64,000 nucleotides of DNA from Candidatus Poribacteria bacterium (GTDB lineage Bacteria > Poribacteria > WGA-4E > PCPOR2b). Below are positions 1-9,823 of this stretch, one piece after another. The stretch spans positions 1 to 64,000 of the forward strand of contig JAPPKS010000032.1 of assembly GCA_028819845.1 (NCBI GenBank), read 5' to 3'. Position 1 is the stretch's first letter. The number at the start of each line of letters is the position of its first letter. Under the pieces are notes generated by a model that saw only the letters and a list, made by a program, of their open reading frames with translations, was not told where the DNA came from and did not search any database. A program made the translations under genes and the position numbers.

Positions 1-735
1 TTTCTAGTCGAAAAGATCTCTTATTCAATTGTCTAGTTTTTGGGGGTAATTACAGATTGCTACCAATACCGTTTTGGAATCATCCGCTCTACCCAACCTA
101 CACAAACTATGATGGCTGAATCAATCAACTCGTCCGCGGTTTCAAAATTGAGCATTCTCAACTTATTTTTTCAAATACTCAAAAATACTCAACGCCCCAA
201 ACCCGCTCCCTGTCTCGCCTCACGCCCATTTTCGCTAATTTTCGCATGTCCCAAATACTCACAAAAAAAGCAAATCAAAAATCCCAAATCTACTTCCCCG
301 CAACCCAGCCTAACAGGAGCGTTTTAATTTATTTCGGACAACATACGCCGCAAAAATTACCCCCTTTTTTTATGGACTGTAAAAACTGTAATTTTGGCTG
401 AAATTTGTGGGTTTGAATTTCGTACTGTTGATATTCGTCGCTCGACGCCATGAGGGTTCCTGTTTTTTTTTGTAGGTTGGGTTAAGCGGGTTAAATGAAA
501 GTCTGGAAAAGGTAGGCTGGATATTGGTATTTGAAGGTGTTTGAAATTTGTTAAGAGGCAGCGAACCCAACCATCAAGCGAACGAATAGTGAGTGCAATA
601 GTCTTCGGGTTCTCTGCGCCTCGTATTTTGTACGTCGTTAGGCTTCCAGAACGAAACGTAAAATAGTACATCATTAGGTGAATCCCGACTCAACCCAACC
701 TACAAAAACTTTACAGACCGGAGTGTGCCTACGAC
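1..735. other. Gene-free left edge with dispersed repeat pieces
   Basis: No convincing gene is seen here. Open frames exist on both strands but lack a ribosome binding site and have a low-complexity composition. The stretch holds scattered pieces of a repeat ending in CCCAACCTACA (near 90-103 and 695-706), the same tail that closes each unit of the tandem array that follows. It looks like repeat-rich intergenic DNA. Confidence 0.5.
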
Positions 736-1765
736 TATATCGCGGCTGGAAGCCGCTTCCACAGGTGGTGTGCCGCGATTCGGAGATCGCTCCTACAGAG
801 AGATGAGTTCTTTAACTCATAGCCCATCATTTTACCATAAAAATCACAGTTCAGACGTTTTTGTAAGATTGACCGAGTGAGTTTAGTTTGGAATTAGGGG
901 GGATGATGGTGTTTGCGAGTCGATTGAAATGCCAGAGGTTTCAAAAGCGTTGGGTTTCGCTCGAATCATAGAATTTTGTGCGAGATTTGGTTGACGGTGT
1001 GGATCGTTTAAATGGGCGGTTTATGGGTGAATCCGCTCTACCCAACCTACAAGAGCTATATCGCGGCTGGAATCCGCTTCCACAGGTGGTGTGCCGCGAT
1101 TCGGAGATCGCTCCTACAGAGAGATGAGTTCTTTAACTCATAGCCCATCATTTTACCATAAAAATCACAGTTCAGACGTTTTTGTAAGATTGACCGAGTG
1201 AGTTTAGTTTGGAATTAGGGGGGATGATGGTGTTTGCGAGTCGATTGAAATGCCAGAGGTTTCAAAAGCGTTGGGTTTCGCTCGAATCATAGAATTTTGT
1301 GCGAGATTTGGTTGACGGTGTGGATCGTTTAAATGGGCGGTTTATGGGTGAATCCGCTCTACCCAACCTACAAGAGCTATATCGCGGCTGGAATCCGCTT
1401 CCACAGGTGGTGTGCCGCGATTCGGAGATCGCTCCTACAGAGAGATGAGTTCTTTAACTCATAGCCCATCATTTTACCATAAAAATCACAGTTCAGACGT
1501 TTTTGTAAGATTGACCGAGTGAGTTTAGTTTGGAATTAGGGGGGATGATGGTGTTTGCGAGTCGATTGAAATGCCAGAGGTTTCAAAAGCGTTGGGTTTC
1601 GCTCGAATCATAGAATTTTGTGCGAGGTTAGGTTGACGGTGTGGATCGTTTAAATGGGCGGTTTATGGGTGAAATCCGCTCTACCCAACCTACAAGAGCT
1701 ATATCGCGGCTGGAAGCCGCTCCCACAGGTGGTTTGCCGTGATTCGGAGATGGATTCTACGAGAG
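736..1765. repeat. 321-bp tandem repeat, three full copies plus a partial fourth
   Basis: Units begin at 736, 1057, 1378 and 1700, each with TATATCGCGGCTGGAA. The first three are nearly identical over 321-322 bp. The fourth breaks off after about 65 bp with several mismatches. Each unit opens with two small hairpins, GCGGCTGGAAGCCGC and GCGATTCGGAGATCGC, and ends with CTCTACCCAACCTACAAGAG. No reading frame spans the units, so this is a non-coding satellite-like array. The third unit has one extra base and a few substitutions near its end, so the copies are recent but not identical. Confidence 0.95.
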
Positions 1766-2020
1766 GCCTGGCCTTCGGAAATGTGTGGTAATTTACGTTA
1801 TTTCGGTTGACTTTAATCTGTTTAAGGTTTATTATGGGTTTAGTATTCGACGATTACGGCTCGCCTAGAGATATACTCTGGAAGTGAGTGTTCTCGTATC
1901 CGACAATTCACGAAACCGATTGGCATCTAAATGATACGGCTTCGCGAATTTTCGGATCGGATAGACATTGGCAGGGCAGTTACTAATCTGCCGTTGCAAA
2001 ATTTAGAAAGGATAAATGCT

Positions 2021-3274
2021 GTGAAAAAATGGGGATACAACGGGACTTTTAACCTTGCCCTCGTAGTATTGTTGTTCGCCTCACAATGGGTTGCGGTTGC
2101 CGAGGACAAAAAAAGCCCGATTAAGATTGGCGGCGCTATGCGGGTGGGATATGCCTACGGCACCTACGGCGACGAGGACAATCCGCACCGCCGAAGCGAA
2201 AACATCGGAGATGCCGACCTTGAGATTTTCCGCCTGAATGCCGATCTGGATTATAACAATGTGATTAGTAGACTGGAATACCGATGGTACGACACGTACA
2301 GTATGATACACACCGCTTGGCTTGGGTATAACCTCGGCGAGTTGGGCACAGTGAAAGCGGGCGTCGTACGGGTTCCCTTTGGGCCTACTGCTTATGGTGT
2401 CTCAAGCAGTTGGTTCTTCGATCAACATTTTTATGTCGGGCTTGCCGACGACATGGATGTGGGAATCAGATGGAGCGACACCATGGGCAAGATGGCGCTT
2501 GATGTAGGCTACTTTCTTCAGAGCGAACCTCAAACGGAGGGCAGCAGCGTCGCGAGTTCGCGGTACAGTTACGACATCGTGACGTGGGCGGAAAAAGCCG
2601 ATGCGGACGGGAACGTCGATTGGGGCGCGGGCGAGAACGGATTTGATGAGCAGCACCAATTCAACCTGCGCGGCATTTATACACTTGAGAATATTGCGGA
2701 TGTCGGCGCGTCGGTTCAGTACGGGTTGTTGAAAGGAACGGACGTGGATGATGACGGCGCGAATCACTATGCGCTTTCCGCGCACATGAAGAACACGTTC
2801 TCGGATTTCACGGTCTACTCTCAATTTTCCTATTATGCATACAACATTACTGATGAGACGCCGTGGGGCACTGGCGACTTAATCCCCATGGGGGCTTACG
2901 ATTTTGCGTGGCCCATAGCGTCCAAGGGATTGATTCCTGCGCTGAATCTGCGCTACAACGGTATTGATGCGTCCGGAATCTCTTGGATGGACAGTGTTAC
3001 ACCATATCTTGAAGCAAGTACTATCCTTAAAACGGTGGATAACTTTAACAACAGCACCTTGGTGACACTTGGCGCTAGCTGGACATTGTTTGGCGCCTTG
3101 TACGTCTATAGTGATTTGGCACTTTCCAACGGCAACGGATTTGTCGGGAATGTCGACGCCGACGGAAAGGTCGAGGACTACGCCAACATTTATACAGGTG
3201 CCGGCGACTATGGCGCCAACGGAAATGACGCATGGAATTGGCGGATTAACTTTAACTTGGGTTACTACTTCTAA
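2021..3274 (+). CDS. Outer-membrane beta-barrel porin
   Basis: A 417-residue exported protein that probably forms a beta-barrel pore in the outer membrane. I chose the GTG at 2021 because AGAAAGGA lies about 10 bases upstream and the protein then starts with a normal signal peptide: Lys-Lys, a hydrophobic stretch, and a cleavage region around VAVAED. The open frame extends upstream to 1931, but that extension does not look like protein. The mature part alternates aromatic and polar residues, with many short Tyr/Trp-rich strands and Asp/Gly-rich loops, and ends in NLGYYF, the terminal-aromatic signature of outer-membrane barrels. It resembles phosphate- or carbohydrate-selective porins, but the substrate cannot be read from sequence. 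It is followed after 54 bp by a BCCT transporter on the same strand, so it may be the outer-membrane route for that substrate. Confidence 0.75.
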   Translation: MKKWGYNGTFNLALVVLLFASQWVAVAEDKKSPIKIGGAMRVGYAYGTYGDEDNPHRRSENIGDADLEIFRLNADLDYNNVISRLEYRWYDTYSMIHTAWLGYNLGELGTVKAGVVRVPFGPTAYGVSSSWFFDQHFYVGLADDMDVGIRWSDTMGKMALDVGYFLQSEPQTEGSSVASSRYSYDIVTWAEKADADGNVDWGAGENGFDEQHQFNLRGIYTLENIADVGASVQYGLLKGTDVDDDGANHYALSAHMKNTFSDFTVYSQFSYYAYNITDETPWGTGDLIPMGAYDFAWPIASKGLIPALNLRYNGIDASGISWMDSVTPYLEASTILKTVDNFNNSTLVTLGASWTLFGALYVYSDLALSNGNGFVGNVDADGKVEDYANIYTGAGDYGANGNDAWNWRINFNLGYYF

Positions 3275-3328
3275 GCGCTACGCTTTCAATAACGGACTGC
3301 TGCGTCTGTCCAACCGAAAGGAGAATAT

Positions 3329-4882
3329 TTGAAAATGCACGAAGAAGGAAATCAAACTCAATTGCCGCAAGACAGAGAGTACCGAAAGTTATTCGGTTTA
3401 GATATCTATTTGACTCCGGTCTTCGTAATTTCCGCAATCGCCATCCTCATCTTTGTCGTCGGGGCGCTCGTGTTTCAGGAAAGCGCGACGAAACTGTTTG
3501 GAGATGTGCGTGTTTGGCTTACGACGAACCTTGATTGGTTGTTTATGATTACAGTCAATCTTGTCACGCTGTTCTGTTTGGTTGTGGCGTTCTCGCCGCT
3601 CGGCAAGGTGCGTCTCGGGGGCGCGGATGCGGAACCGGAATACTCCAATTTGACGTGGACAGCCATGCTCTTCGCGGCAGGCGTAGGGATTGGATTATTG
3701 TTTTTCGGCGTGGCGGAGCCGATGTATTACCTGAAGAATCCGCCGCTCGGAATTGACGCCGGGTCGCCGGGAGCTGCAGTCACGGGCATATCGGCGACAG
3801 TCTTTCACTGGGGGATTCAAGGTTGGGCGGTTTACGGGGTTGTCGGACTTGCGCTCGGATACTTTGCTTACAACCGGGGCCTTCCTCTCACGATCCGCTC
3901 GGTGTTTCATCCCCTGCTCGGCGACCGCGTCTGGGGTTGGCCTGGCCATGTCATTGATACCTTCGCCATCTTCGCGGGCTTGTTTGGGCTGGCAACATCT
4001 CTCGGTTTGGGAGTTAAACAGGTCACATCCGGCATGAATTACCTATTTGACGTTCCCGAAAGCAATACCACGATGGTGGTGTTAATTGTTGTCATTACGG
4101 CTGTCGCGCTGACATCGGTGATAACGGGAATTAATGTCGGTATCAAGCGACTCAGCCAGTTCAACATAATTCTAGCGTTCTTATTGCTGTTGGCTGTTAT
4201 CGTACTCGGTCCAACGCTCTACATTTTCCGCAGTATGTTCAATGGGCTGGTTGACTACGCCGCTAAGATTGTGCCGCTCAGCAACTGGATTGGACGGGAG
4301 GATACCGGGTTTTTCCATGGCTGGACCACGTTCTACTGGGCGTGGTGGATTGCTTGGGCGCCGTTCGTGGGCACTTTCATTGCGCGTATCTCAAAGGGGC
4401 GGACTGTACGCCAGTTCGTAATCTTTGTGTTACTTCTGCCGACGCTGTTATGTTTGCTGTGGTTTGGCGCCTTTGGCGGCACGGCGCTCCACCAGCATAT
4501 CGTTGACGGCTATACCGGTGTGACGGAGAACGTCGAGGCATGGAAGCTGGAAATCGCGCTGTTTAAGATGTTCGATGAACTGCCGTGGACGATGCTGCTT
4601 TCTTCGGTCGCTATGCTTTTGACGATTATCTTTTTCGTTACGTCGTCGGATTCCGGCTCGCTAATCATTGACACAATTGCAGCGGGCGGCAAAATTGACG
4701 CTCCGGTACCGCAACGTGTATTCTGGTGCACGATTGAAGGGTTGGTTGCCATCGCGCTGCTGCTTGGCGGCGGACTTCAGTCGTTGCAGGCGGCGTCGCT
4801 CGCGACCGGCTTTCCGTTCGCCATAGTTCTATTGGGTATGGCTGTTTGCGTGTGGATGGGGCTTCGAAAAGAAACCCGTTGA
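3329..4882 (+). CDS. BCCT-family betaine/carnitine/choline transporter
   Basis: A 517-residue inner-membrane secondary transporter for quaternary ammonium compounds such as glycine betaine, choline or carnitine. It is full length for the family, with about 12 hydrophobic segments. Visible BCCT signatures are AAGVGIGLLFFGVAEP near residue 112, the aromatic box in FYWAWWIAWAPFVG near residue 334 followed by ARISKGRTVRQF, and TSSDSGS near residue 437. The Gly-rich stretch and the Trp box form the substrate site in BetP. The start is TTG at 3329, five bases after AAGGAG; ATG at 3335 is the alternative. It lies 54 bp behind the porin, probably in one transcript. Uptake may serve osmoprotection or use of methylamines. 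The specific substrate is not determinable. Confidence 0.93.
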   Translation: MKMHEEGNQTQLPQDREYRKLFGLDIYLTPVFVISAIAILIFVVGALVFQESATKLFGDVRVWLTTNLDWLFMITVNLVTLFCLVVAFSPLGKVRLGGADAEPEYSNLTWTAMLFAAGVGIGLLFFGVAEPMYYLKNPPLGIDAGSPGAAVTGISATVFHWGIQGWAVYGVVGLALGYFAYNRGLPLTIRSVFHPLLGDRVWGWPGHVIDTFAIFAGLFGLATSLGLGVKQVTSGMNYLFDVPESNTTMVVLIVVITAVALTSVITGINVGIKRLSQFNIILAFLLLLAVIVLGPTLYIFRSMFNGLVDYAAKIVPLSNWIGREDTGFFHGWTTFYWAWWIAWAPFVGTFIARISKGRTVRQFVIFVLLLPTLLCLLWFGAFGGTALHQHIVDGYTGVTENVEAWKLEIALFKMFDELPWTMLLSSVAMLLTIIFFVTSSDSGSLIIDTIAAGGKIDAPVPQRVFWCTIEGLVAIALLLGGGLQSLQAASLATGFPFAIVLLGMAVCVWMGLRKETR

Positions 4883-4932
4883 TTCGCGGCGAGTCGCCTA
4901 AATGGGCCGTTAGAGTGGTTGTATGGTTTGAA

Positions 4933-4985
4933 TGTAGGAGGGGCATCTTTGTCTGGATAACCGGGGCAGGGAAGCCCCTCCCACA
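4933..4985. repeat. Dispersed hairpin module
   Basis: A TGTAGGAGGGGC half near 4933 is followed by CCGGGGCAGGGAAGCCCCTC and then CCACA. The second half folds as GGGGCagggaaGCCCC. It belongs to the same family as the modules at 742-797, 5694-5720, 10963-10985 and 16403-16475: a short hairpin core next to TGTAGG or its complement CCTACA/CCCACA. It lies just downstream of the BCCT gene and may serve as a terminator there, but it lacks a T-run. Confidence 0.6.
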
Positions 4986-5095
4986 GTTGTTTTCATACAA
5001 ATATTAAGGTAGGGTTGAAACCAAAAAACAACAAAAATACCGGGGTTGGCAACTTGCCAGATTGGTCTAATTGCTAGTATGGGGGAATCGAAAAG

Positions 5096-5641
5096 ATGAT
5101 GCGGAATTCTTCCGTGATTGTGGTAATACTATTGGTTGTAATGGGTTGCGGCAGCAGCGACGAAGACGAGCCATCCTTGATTGGATCGTGGGAGATAGTA
5201 TTGATTGATGACCAACCCATTAGCGCAGTAGCCAACTTGCTTACCTTCGCCTTGTCGTTTGCTTTCGGCGTACAAGGGCAAGTTCAAGGAATTGATACCA
5301 AGATTGCCGAGAATGAGGTTTTGTTTGCCGCTGACGGTTCGTATAGTCTAATTCTTGGATTTGAGTCGGCCGTCATTAAAAGTGAAGGTGTTCCTCTCAC
5401 TCTGAAGCAAACTTTTTCCACAAACGGGAAATATACGCAATCGGGTTCACAGTTGTCGTTCGTTGCGGCGGAAGAAAAGGTTACCCTCGAACCTAAGGAT
5501 GTCTGGGATACGCTAAATTACGGAGAGGAGCAAAGCCCAATTTCCATTACGGAAGCCACGTGGAGTTTATCGGGCGATGCGCTGACGCTGAGTTCTACTG
5601 CGCCCACCGGTACGTTTGTCCTTATGAGGCGTTCGGAGTAG
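5096..5641 (+). CDS. Small lipoprotein, lipocalin-like
   Basis: A 181-residue predicted lipoprotein. It has a hydrophobic signal segment ending in the lipobox LVVMGC (Cys at about residue 18), then an acidic linker and a domain opening with LIGSWEIV. The G-[ST]-W opening and the closing pattern WSLSGDALTLSS resemble lipocalin-like or META-like envelope proteins. The lipoprotein at 11054 has the same plan (IGTWALES at the start, an LVLNPDG-type strand at the end), so the two look like distant paralogues. It stands alone, 213 bp after the BCCT gene and before the TonB receptor. Ligand and role are unknown. Confidence 0.7.
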   Translation: MMRNSSVIVVILLVVMGCGSSDEDEPSLIGSWEIVLIDDQPISAVANLLTFALSFAFGVQGQVQGIDTKIAENEVLFAADGSYSLILGFESAVIKSEGVPLTLKQTFSTNGKYTQSGSQLSFVAAEEKVTLEPKDVWDTLNYGEEQSPISITEATWSLSGDALTLSSTAPTGTFVLMRRSE

Positions 5642-5958
5642 TTGAATCGATAATTCAAGTGATAGTCGAACCGGCAAAAATTTTTCCAATCCGCAGGTGT
5701 GGATGGAAACCGCACCTACCGAAACTTGTTTAAATGTGTTAAAATTTCAGATGAAACCGACCAATGGTGCAAAGTATGAGCGGCGTGGTCCGAGGCACGC
5801 GGCGAAATCCATGTAGGGGCGCGAGTTGCAGCGTCGAAGAATTACCGGTGTTAAGGATAGTGAAGAATTCATTTGGCGAGTATTCTGAATTTCTGAATAA
5901 AAGGACATAACCGAAACGAACTTTGAATCCACAATGCTTGATTTCAGGAGAGGTATCA
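5642..5958. other. Intergenic region with hairpin repeat pieces
   Basis: About 320 bp without a gene. It contains an inverted repeat with AGGTG and CACCT arms at 5694-5720 and a TGTAGGGGCGCGAG piece near 5812, both of the dispersed hairpin family. The last bases contain AGGAGAGG, the ribosome binding site of the TonB receptor. No strong promoter was identified. Confidence 0.5.
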
Positions 5959-8900
5959 ATGAAAAATAGACGCGTTTTTTTCTGGATACTTTTGACATGC
6001 GCAGCAGTGCTTATGCTCGAAGTAGGCGACCGCAGCGTCTACGCCGCCATCACCGGCAAGATTTCGGGTGTAATTACCGATGAAGCGACCAGGGCACCGC
6101 TGTCGAATGCTACAGTAACAATTGTCGGGACAAGCAGCACTGCGGCAACGAATGACGATGGCTATTATGTCATGACAAACATCCCGCCGGGGAGTAATGA
6201 TGTAAAAGTCGAACTCACAGGTTACGCTTCAGAGACTGTAATGGGTGCGAAGGTTTACGCCGGACTCACTACAACCTTAAACTTTGCGTTGGAGGCGGCC
6301 GAGGTTATCACGCTGGAAGAGATAGAGGTGACGGCAACCAAACCGCTGATTAAGCGGGATGTTACACAAAGTACAAGGATTATTGAAGCAGACGAGATTG
6401 CTGCCATGCCGCGTGACACCGTGAACGGGATTTTGCAAACGCAGGCTGGCGTCGCGGTAGATAATGCGACCGGTACGCTCCATATTCGCGGGGGACGCTC
6501 AATGGAGGTCAAATACCTGATTGACGGCATCCCGATTAATGACCCGATTTTCAGGGGCTTGGGTGTGAGTGTCGACGCGAATTCGATTGAACAGATGGAG
6601 GTCATCACGGGCGGCTTCAATGCGGAACACGGTGATGCGCAATCCGGGGTAATTAATCTCATCACGAAAGCCGGGACGCAAAAATTTTCTGGACGCATCC
6701 GGTATCGCGTTGGACAGTGGGCGGAGCACCACGGCGACCCGTTATACGGTCCTTGGCTGGATCCTGACAACGGTTTCCGGCCTGTCGCGCTTGAACCTTT
6801 CAGGGGAATCTTTATCGGCAAGCCTTACGATTATCAGACGCCCTACCGCGGTGAAGCGGTTACAGTTGGGGAGTTGGCAGCGCGTGAGGGCGATGACAGG
6901 GTAGAATTCGCGGAGATTGTCCCAGGTGTGTATGCGGACATGACGAAAAATCCGCTTATTCCGGTTATCGATCCGGAGACGGACGAACCCATGGTAAACC
7001 CGGATACGGGGGAGACCATCACGGCGCGCCAACCATATCAGGACGCCGACGGCACGGTTATCGACTATGAAAAAAAACAGGTTACGCTGTTCGACAACTA
7101 TGTTGTGGATTTGGAGCAGTACAGCGGGTTATTCAACGACACGAAGAATTATGAACTTAACCCGATGCATATAGGGGAATTTGCGCTCAGCGGACCGATA
7201 TGGGGCAATCGGTTGACATTCTCCGCCGCCAGCCAGGTGCGGCGGGATGAAAGCTATCTACCTAACAATGACTCAAGGGGATACACTTTTCAGGGCAAAC
7301 TTAAGTTTGAAGTAACACCGGAAATCAAGCTGACGGCGAGCGGGTTGATGGATGAGCGAGAATCCAACTCGTACGGCGGTGCGCTGCGCTTTCTACCCAG
7401 CGCGATTCCGGTGGCGAACCGGGATGGGCGGAGCATGTCGGTGCAGCTTTCACATAATCTCAACTCAGGTACGTTCTACACCCTGACGGTTGGGCAGTTT
7501 CATCGTTCCTTTGAGAGCCATCAACCGGACAAATTGTGGGATCCGTTGGATAAAACGTTTGAGGAGAACGCTTGGGATCCGGAAAAAACCTTTGAGCAGA
7601 ATCAGGACGAGGGGCGAATTAGGAACCCGACCCAGCAGGCGTACAACGATACAAACTACTTCATTGCCGGCGATGACAATAGTTGGGTTGACCGTAGCTC
7701 AACGACTTCCATCGTTAAAGCGGATTTTGCCAGCCAAGTTACGTCAAATCACCAAATCCAGACGGGGGCTGAATTCTCGACGCAGAATCTATATTATCTC
7801 GGAGCGACAAATCACGGGAGTTCAAACCTCTACTTGGAGTATTATGACGTGACGCCCGGCACTATCAGCTTGTATTTGCAAGACAAGATGGAGTACGCGG
7901 GGATGATTGTCAATGCGGGGTTGCGGTATGAGCAGTATAATCCTGAAGGGGTCATTCCTAAAGACCCGCTGAATCCGCTCGAACTTAACGAGGATGGGAC
8001 ATTTAAGTTAGACAAGAGCGTCTACCGGGTCGGGTTGCCCATCATCAAAGATTCGGTTAAGCCTTCGGTCAAGCGTTCGCTTGCACCGCGCCTTGGCATG
8101 TCGTTTCCGATTACAGATCGGGCGAAGTTGTACTTTACGTACGGACATTATTATCAGATTCCGCGGGGCGATGATCTCTACGAGAATCTTTACTTTGATA
8201 TGCGGGGCGCCATTCGGAGAAAGGGGAATCCCGACCTCGAACCGGAGAAGACTATCGCGTACGAGGTTGGCGTGGCACAGCAACTCACGGACGACTTAAC
8301 CGTTGACCTGACCGGTTTCACAAAAAATATCAACGACCTTGTGAGCAGCCTGCATGTCGATATTACCAACGATTACAGTTATTTCATCAATGATATCTAC
8401 GGACGGGTTCAAGGGTTTGAGTTTTCGCTTCGCAAGTGGGGCACGGGTCAGAGCCGGGTGTCCGGGATGTTCAGCTATACGTATTCCGTTGCGAAGGGGA
8501 AGGGCTCCAGCCGCAATCTGGGCTACCTGACCTTTTATCGGCAGCAGCCCGAAGTGACTGAAAGCCACCCTTTAGACTGGGATCAGCGGCACATCGTTAC
8601 CGGAACGTTGGGGATTCAATTGCCGTTTAATACTTCGGCGAATATGATTGGCAGGTACGCCAGCGGCTTGCCGTACACGCCGAATCCTGCCGCGCCGATT
8701 AAGCCTGCCGTGAACTCGAAGCGGTACCCGCCGACGTACAATGTTGACGTACTACTTAGCAAGCGGATGGTGCTCTCGGGGATGACGTATACCGTGTTTG
8801 CGGATATTCGGAACGTCTTCAACACGAGAAATTTGGACGACCTGATTGATCCGGTTACATACGACCGGTACGGTATCCCGCTCAACAATAGGAAGCATTC

Positions 8901-8961
8901 GAGTCCGATCTCGTGGAGTTCACCGCGCTTGGTCATGATGGGGGTGAGTTTGGATTTTTAG
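5959..8961 (+). CDS. TonB-dependent receptor with carboxypeptidase-regulatory-like domain
   Basis: A 1000-residue outer-membrane receptor that imports a ligand using TonB-ExbB-ExbD energy. The start is ATG at 5959, six bases after AGGAGAGG. Domains in order: signal peptide (1-30), a CarboxypepD_reg-like beta-sandwich (about 35-110; GVITDEATRAPLSNATVTI), a plug domain (about 120-230; TQAGVAVDNATGTLHIRGG and IEQMEVITGGFNAEHGDAQSG) and a long 22-strand-type barrel ending in LVMMGVSLDF with a terminal Phe. The extra N-terminal domain is typical of SusC-like and Bacteroidetes-type receptors, but no SusD partner is adjacent. Energising genes exbB/exbD occur 40 kb away in this window. The ligand is unknown. 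Confidence 0.93.
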   Translation: MKNRRVFFWILLTCAAVLMLEVGDRSVYAAITGKISGVITDEATRAPLSNATVTIVGTSSTAATNDDGYYVMTNIPPGSNDVKVELTGYASETVMGAKVYAGLTTTLNFALEAAEVITLEEIEVTATKPLIKRDVTQSTRIIEADEIAAMPRDTVNGILQTQAGVAVDNATGTLHIRGGRSMEVKYLIDGIPINDPIFRGLGVSVDANSIEQMEVITGGFNAEHGDAQSGVINLITKAGTQKFSGRIRYRVGQWAEHHGDPLYGPWLDPDNGFRPVALEPFRGIFIGKPYDYQTPYRGEAVTVGELAAREGDDRVEFAEIVPGVYADMTKNPLIPVIDPETDEPMVNPDTGETITARQPYQDADGTVIDYEKKQVTLFDNYVVDLEQYSGLFNDTKNYELNPMHIGEFALSGPIWGNRLTFSAASQVRRDESYLPNNDSRGYTFQGKLKFEVTPEIKLTASGLMDERESNSYGGALRFLPSAIPVANRDGRSMSVQLSHNLNSGTFYTLTVGQFHRSFESHQPDKLWDPLDKTFEENAWDPEKTFEQNQDEGRIRNPTQQAYNDTNYFIAGDDNSWVDRSSTTSIVKADFASQVTSNHQIQTGAEFSTQNLYYLGATNHGSSNLYLEYYDVTPGTISLYLQDKMEYAGMIVNAGLRYEQYNPEGVIPKDPLNPLELNEDGTFKLDKSVYRVGLPIIKDSVKPSVKRSLAPRLGMSFPITDRAKLYFTYGHYYQIPRGDDLYENLYFDMRGAIRRKGNPDLEPEKTIAYEVGVAQQLTDDLTVDLTGFTKNINDLVSSLHVDITNDYSYFINDIYGRVQGFEFSLRKWGTGQSRVSGMFSYTYSVAKGKGSSRNLGYLTFYRQQPEVTESHPLDWDQRHIVTGTLGIQLPFNTSANMIGRYASGLPYTPNPAAPIKPAVNSKRYPPTYNVDVLLSKRMVLSGMTYTVFADIRNVFNTRNLDDLIDPVTYDRYGIPLNNRKHSSPISWSSPRLVMMGVSLDF

Positions 8962-9019
8962 GTGGTATCAGGCCGCTAGAGTAGAAATGCTCTTAAAGCG
9001 TGGAGAAATCGTGTTGAGT

Positions 9020-9208
9020 ATGAAGATTGAAACGTTTACGGCGAGTGTATGGCAAGAAGATGACTGGTTTATTGCCCAATGTTTAGAGGTTGATGTTGCG
9101 AGTCAAGGCGGAAGCGAAGCAGAGGCATTGGTCAATCTAGGAGAAGCGCTGGAGTTACATTTTGAACCGCCTCGATCGAACTTAAAACCAATACCCCGCT
9201 ACAAATAA
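9020..9208 (+). CDS. HicB-family antitoxin-like protein
   Basis: A 62-residue protein with the HicB/UPF0150 fold signature: MKIETFTASVWQEDDWFIAQ, then CLEVDVASQGGSEAEALVNL and a short tail with EALELHF. HicB proteins neutralise the HicA mRNA interferase and often repress their own operon. No HicA partner with its His-containing dsRNA-binding-like domain is seen on either side, so this is an orphan. ATG at 9020 gives the usual family start; GTG 9011 lies closer to GGAGA and is possible. The next frame downstream is a BrnT-like fragment, so this small area looks like a collection of toxin-antitoxin relics. Confidence 0.75.
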   Translation: MKIETFTASVWQEDDWFIAQCLEVDVASQGGSEAEALVNLGEALELHFEPPRSNLKPIPRYK

Positions 9209-9221
9209 CCCGCCGTTAAAG

Positions 9222-9395
9222 GTGAAATTGCTATCGCTTTTTGGACGGTCAGCAAACGCGCACTATCCGTTCGTAGTATTAACACATGTTGAAGGCACGG
9301 TCTACAAAACCATCACGGCCCGAGATATGGCCGACCGCGAGAAACTAAACTTTAAAAGGCGGAAAAATGAAAGAACTACACGTCCCAGAATTTAA
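9222..9395 (+). pseudogene. BrnT-like toxin fragment, N-terminus missing
   Basis: A 57-codon frame whose product, read from GTG 9222, contains FVVLTHVEGTVYKTITARDM followed by ADREKLNFKRRKN. This matches the C-terminal half of BrnT-family RNase toxins, which end in a VITARDMT..EK...K block. The N-terminal half with the WDxxKxxxNxxKHG pattern is absent from all three upstream frames, so the gene appears decayed. Its 3' end overlaps the start of the BrnA-like antitoxin at 9367 in another frame, the usual brnT-brnA arrangement. That arrangement supports the identification. Confidence 0.6.
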
Positions 9396-9630
9396 GAACT
9401 ATGAGGAAGAAGCCTCATTTTGGGATAGCTTAGATACCGCAGATTTCATGGAAGACGATGAGGAATGGTTTCGTTTTGAGACACCGTGCAAGCGTGCAAT
9501 TCGGATCGCGATACTACCAGAAATTGTTGATGAACTCATGCAGAGTGCCCATTCCCAAGGCGTATCCATTGAAACACTAGTAAATGAGATTTTGATTGAG
9601 CGTGTGCGCGAATCAGTTGCGGTAAATTAA
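9367..9630 (+). CDS. BrnA/CopG-type antitoxin
   Basis: An 87-residue protein beginning LHVPEFKNYEEEASFWDSLD, a pattern common to CopG-type antitoxins paired with BrnT toxins. The C-terminal part (IRIAILPEIVDELMQSAHSQ, then a GVSIETLVNEIL segment) reads as a ribbon-helix-helix DNA-binding unit. It would bind the toxin and repress its own promoter. The neighbouring toxin gene looks truncated, so this antitoxin may survive as an orphan that could still act against related toxins elsewhere. The start ATG is preceded by GGCGGAAAA. Confidence 0.8.
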   Translation: MKELHVPEFKNYEEEASFWDSLDTADFMEDDEEWFRFETPCKRAIRIAILPEIVDELMQSAHSQGVSIETLVNEILIERVRESVAVN

Positions 9631-9823
9631 GCGTCTGCATACATCTTTTCCCTGCCTAGGAAGAGGGTGTGCGCTCGACAAGCAGGCAAGGTTTAAAGCG
9701 CGTGTTTTGAGTGGGCAACATGGAATTTGCGCAGCGTCCTAACAGCGCAATTAGTTATCTAGTTAACATAAGATGCCATTCAATCTGCGATTCGGATTAT
9801 TCGGATTAGGAGAATACAAGAAA

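Noticed and set aside
40-327. 95-codon open frame at the left edge
   Set aside because: No ribosome binding site, low-complexity composition and overlap with repeat pieces; not supported as a gene.
736-1765. CRISPR-like array
   Set aside because: The repeat unit is 321 bp with no unique spacers, so this is a tandem repeat and not a CRISPR array.
6255-6821. 188-codon frame on the minus strand
   Set aside because: Lies wholly inside the TonB receptor gene; a shadow of high-coding-density DNA.
5959-8961. SusC-type receptor with SusD partner
   Set aside because: The receptor has the extra N-terminal domain of SusC proteins, but no SusD-like lipoprotein lies next to it.
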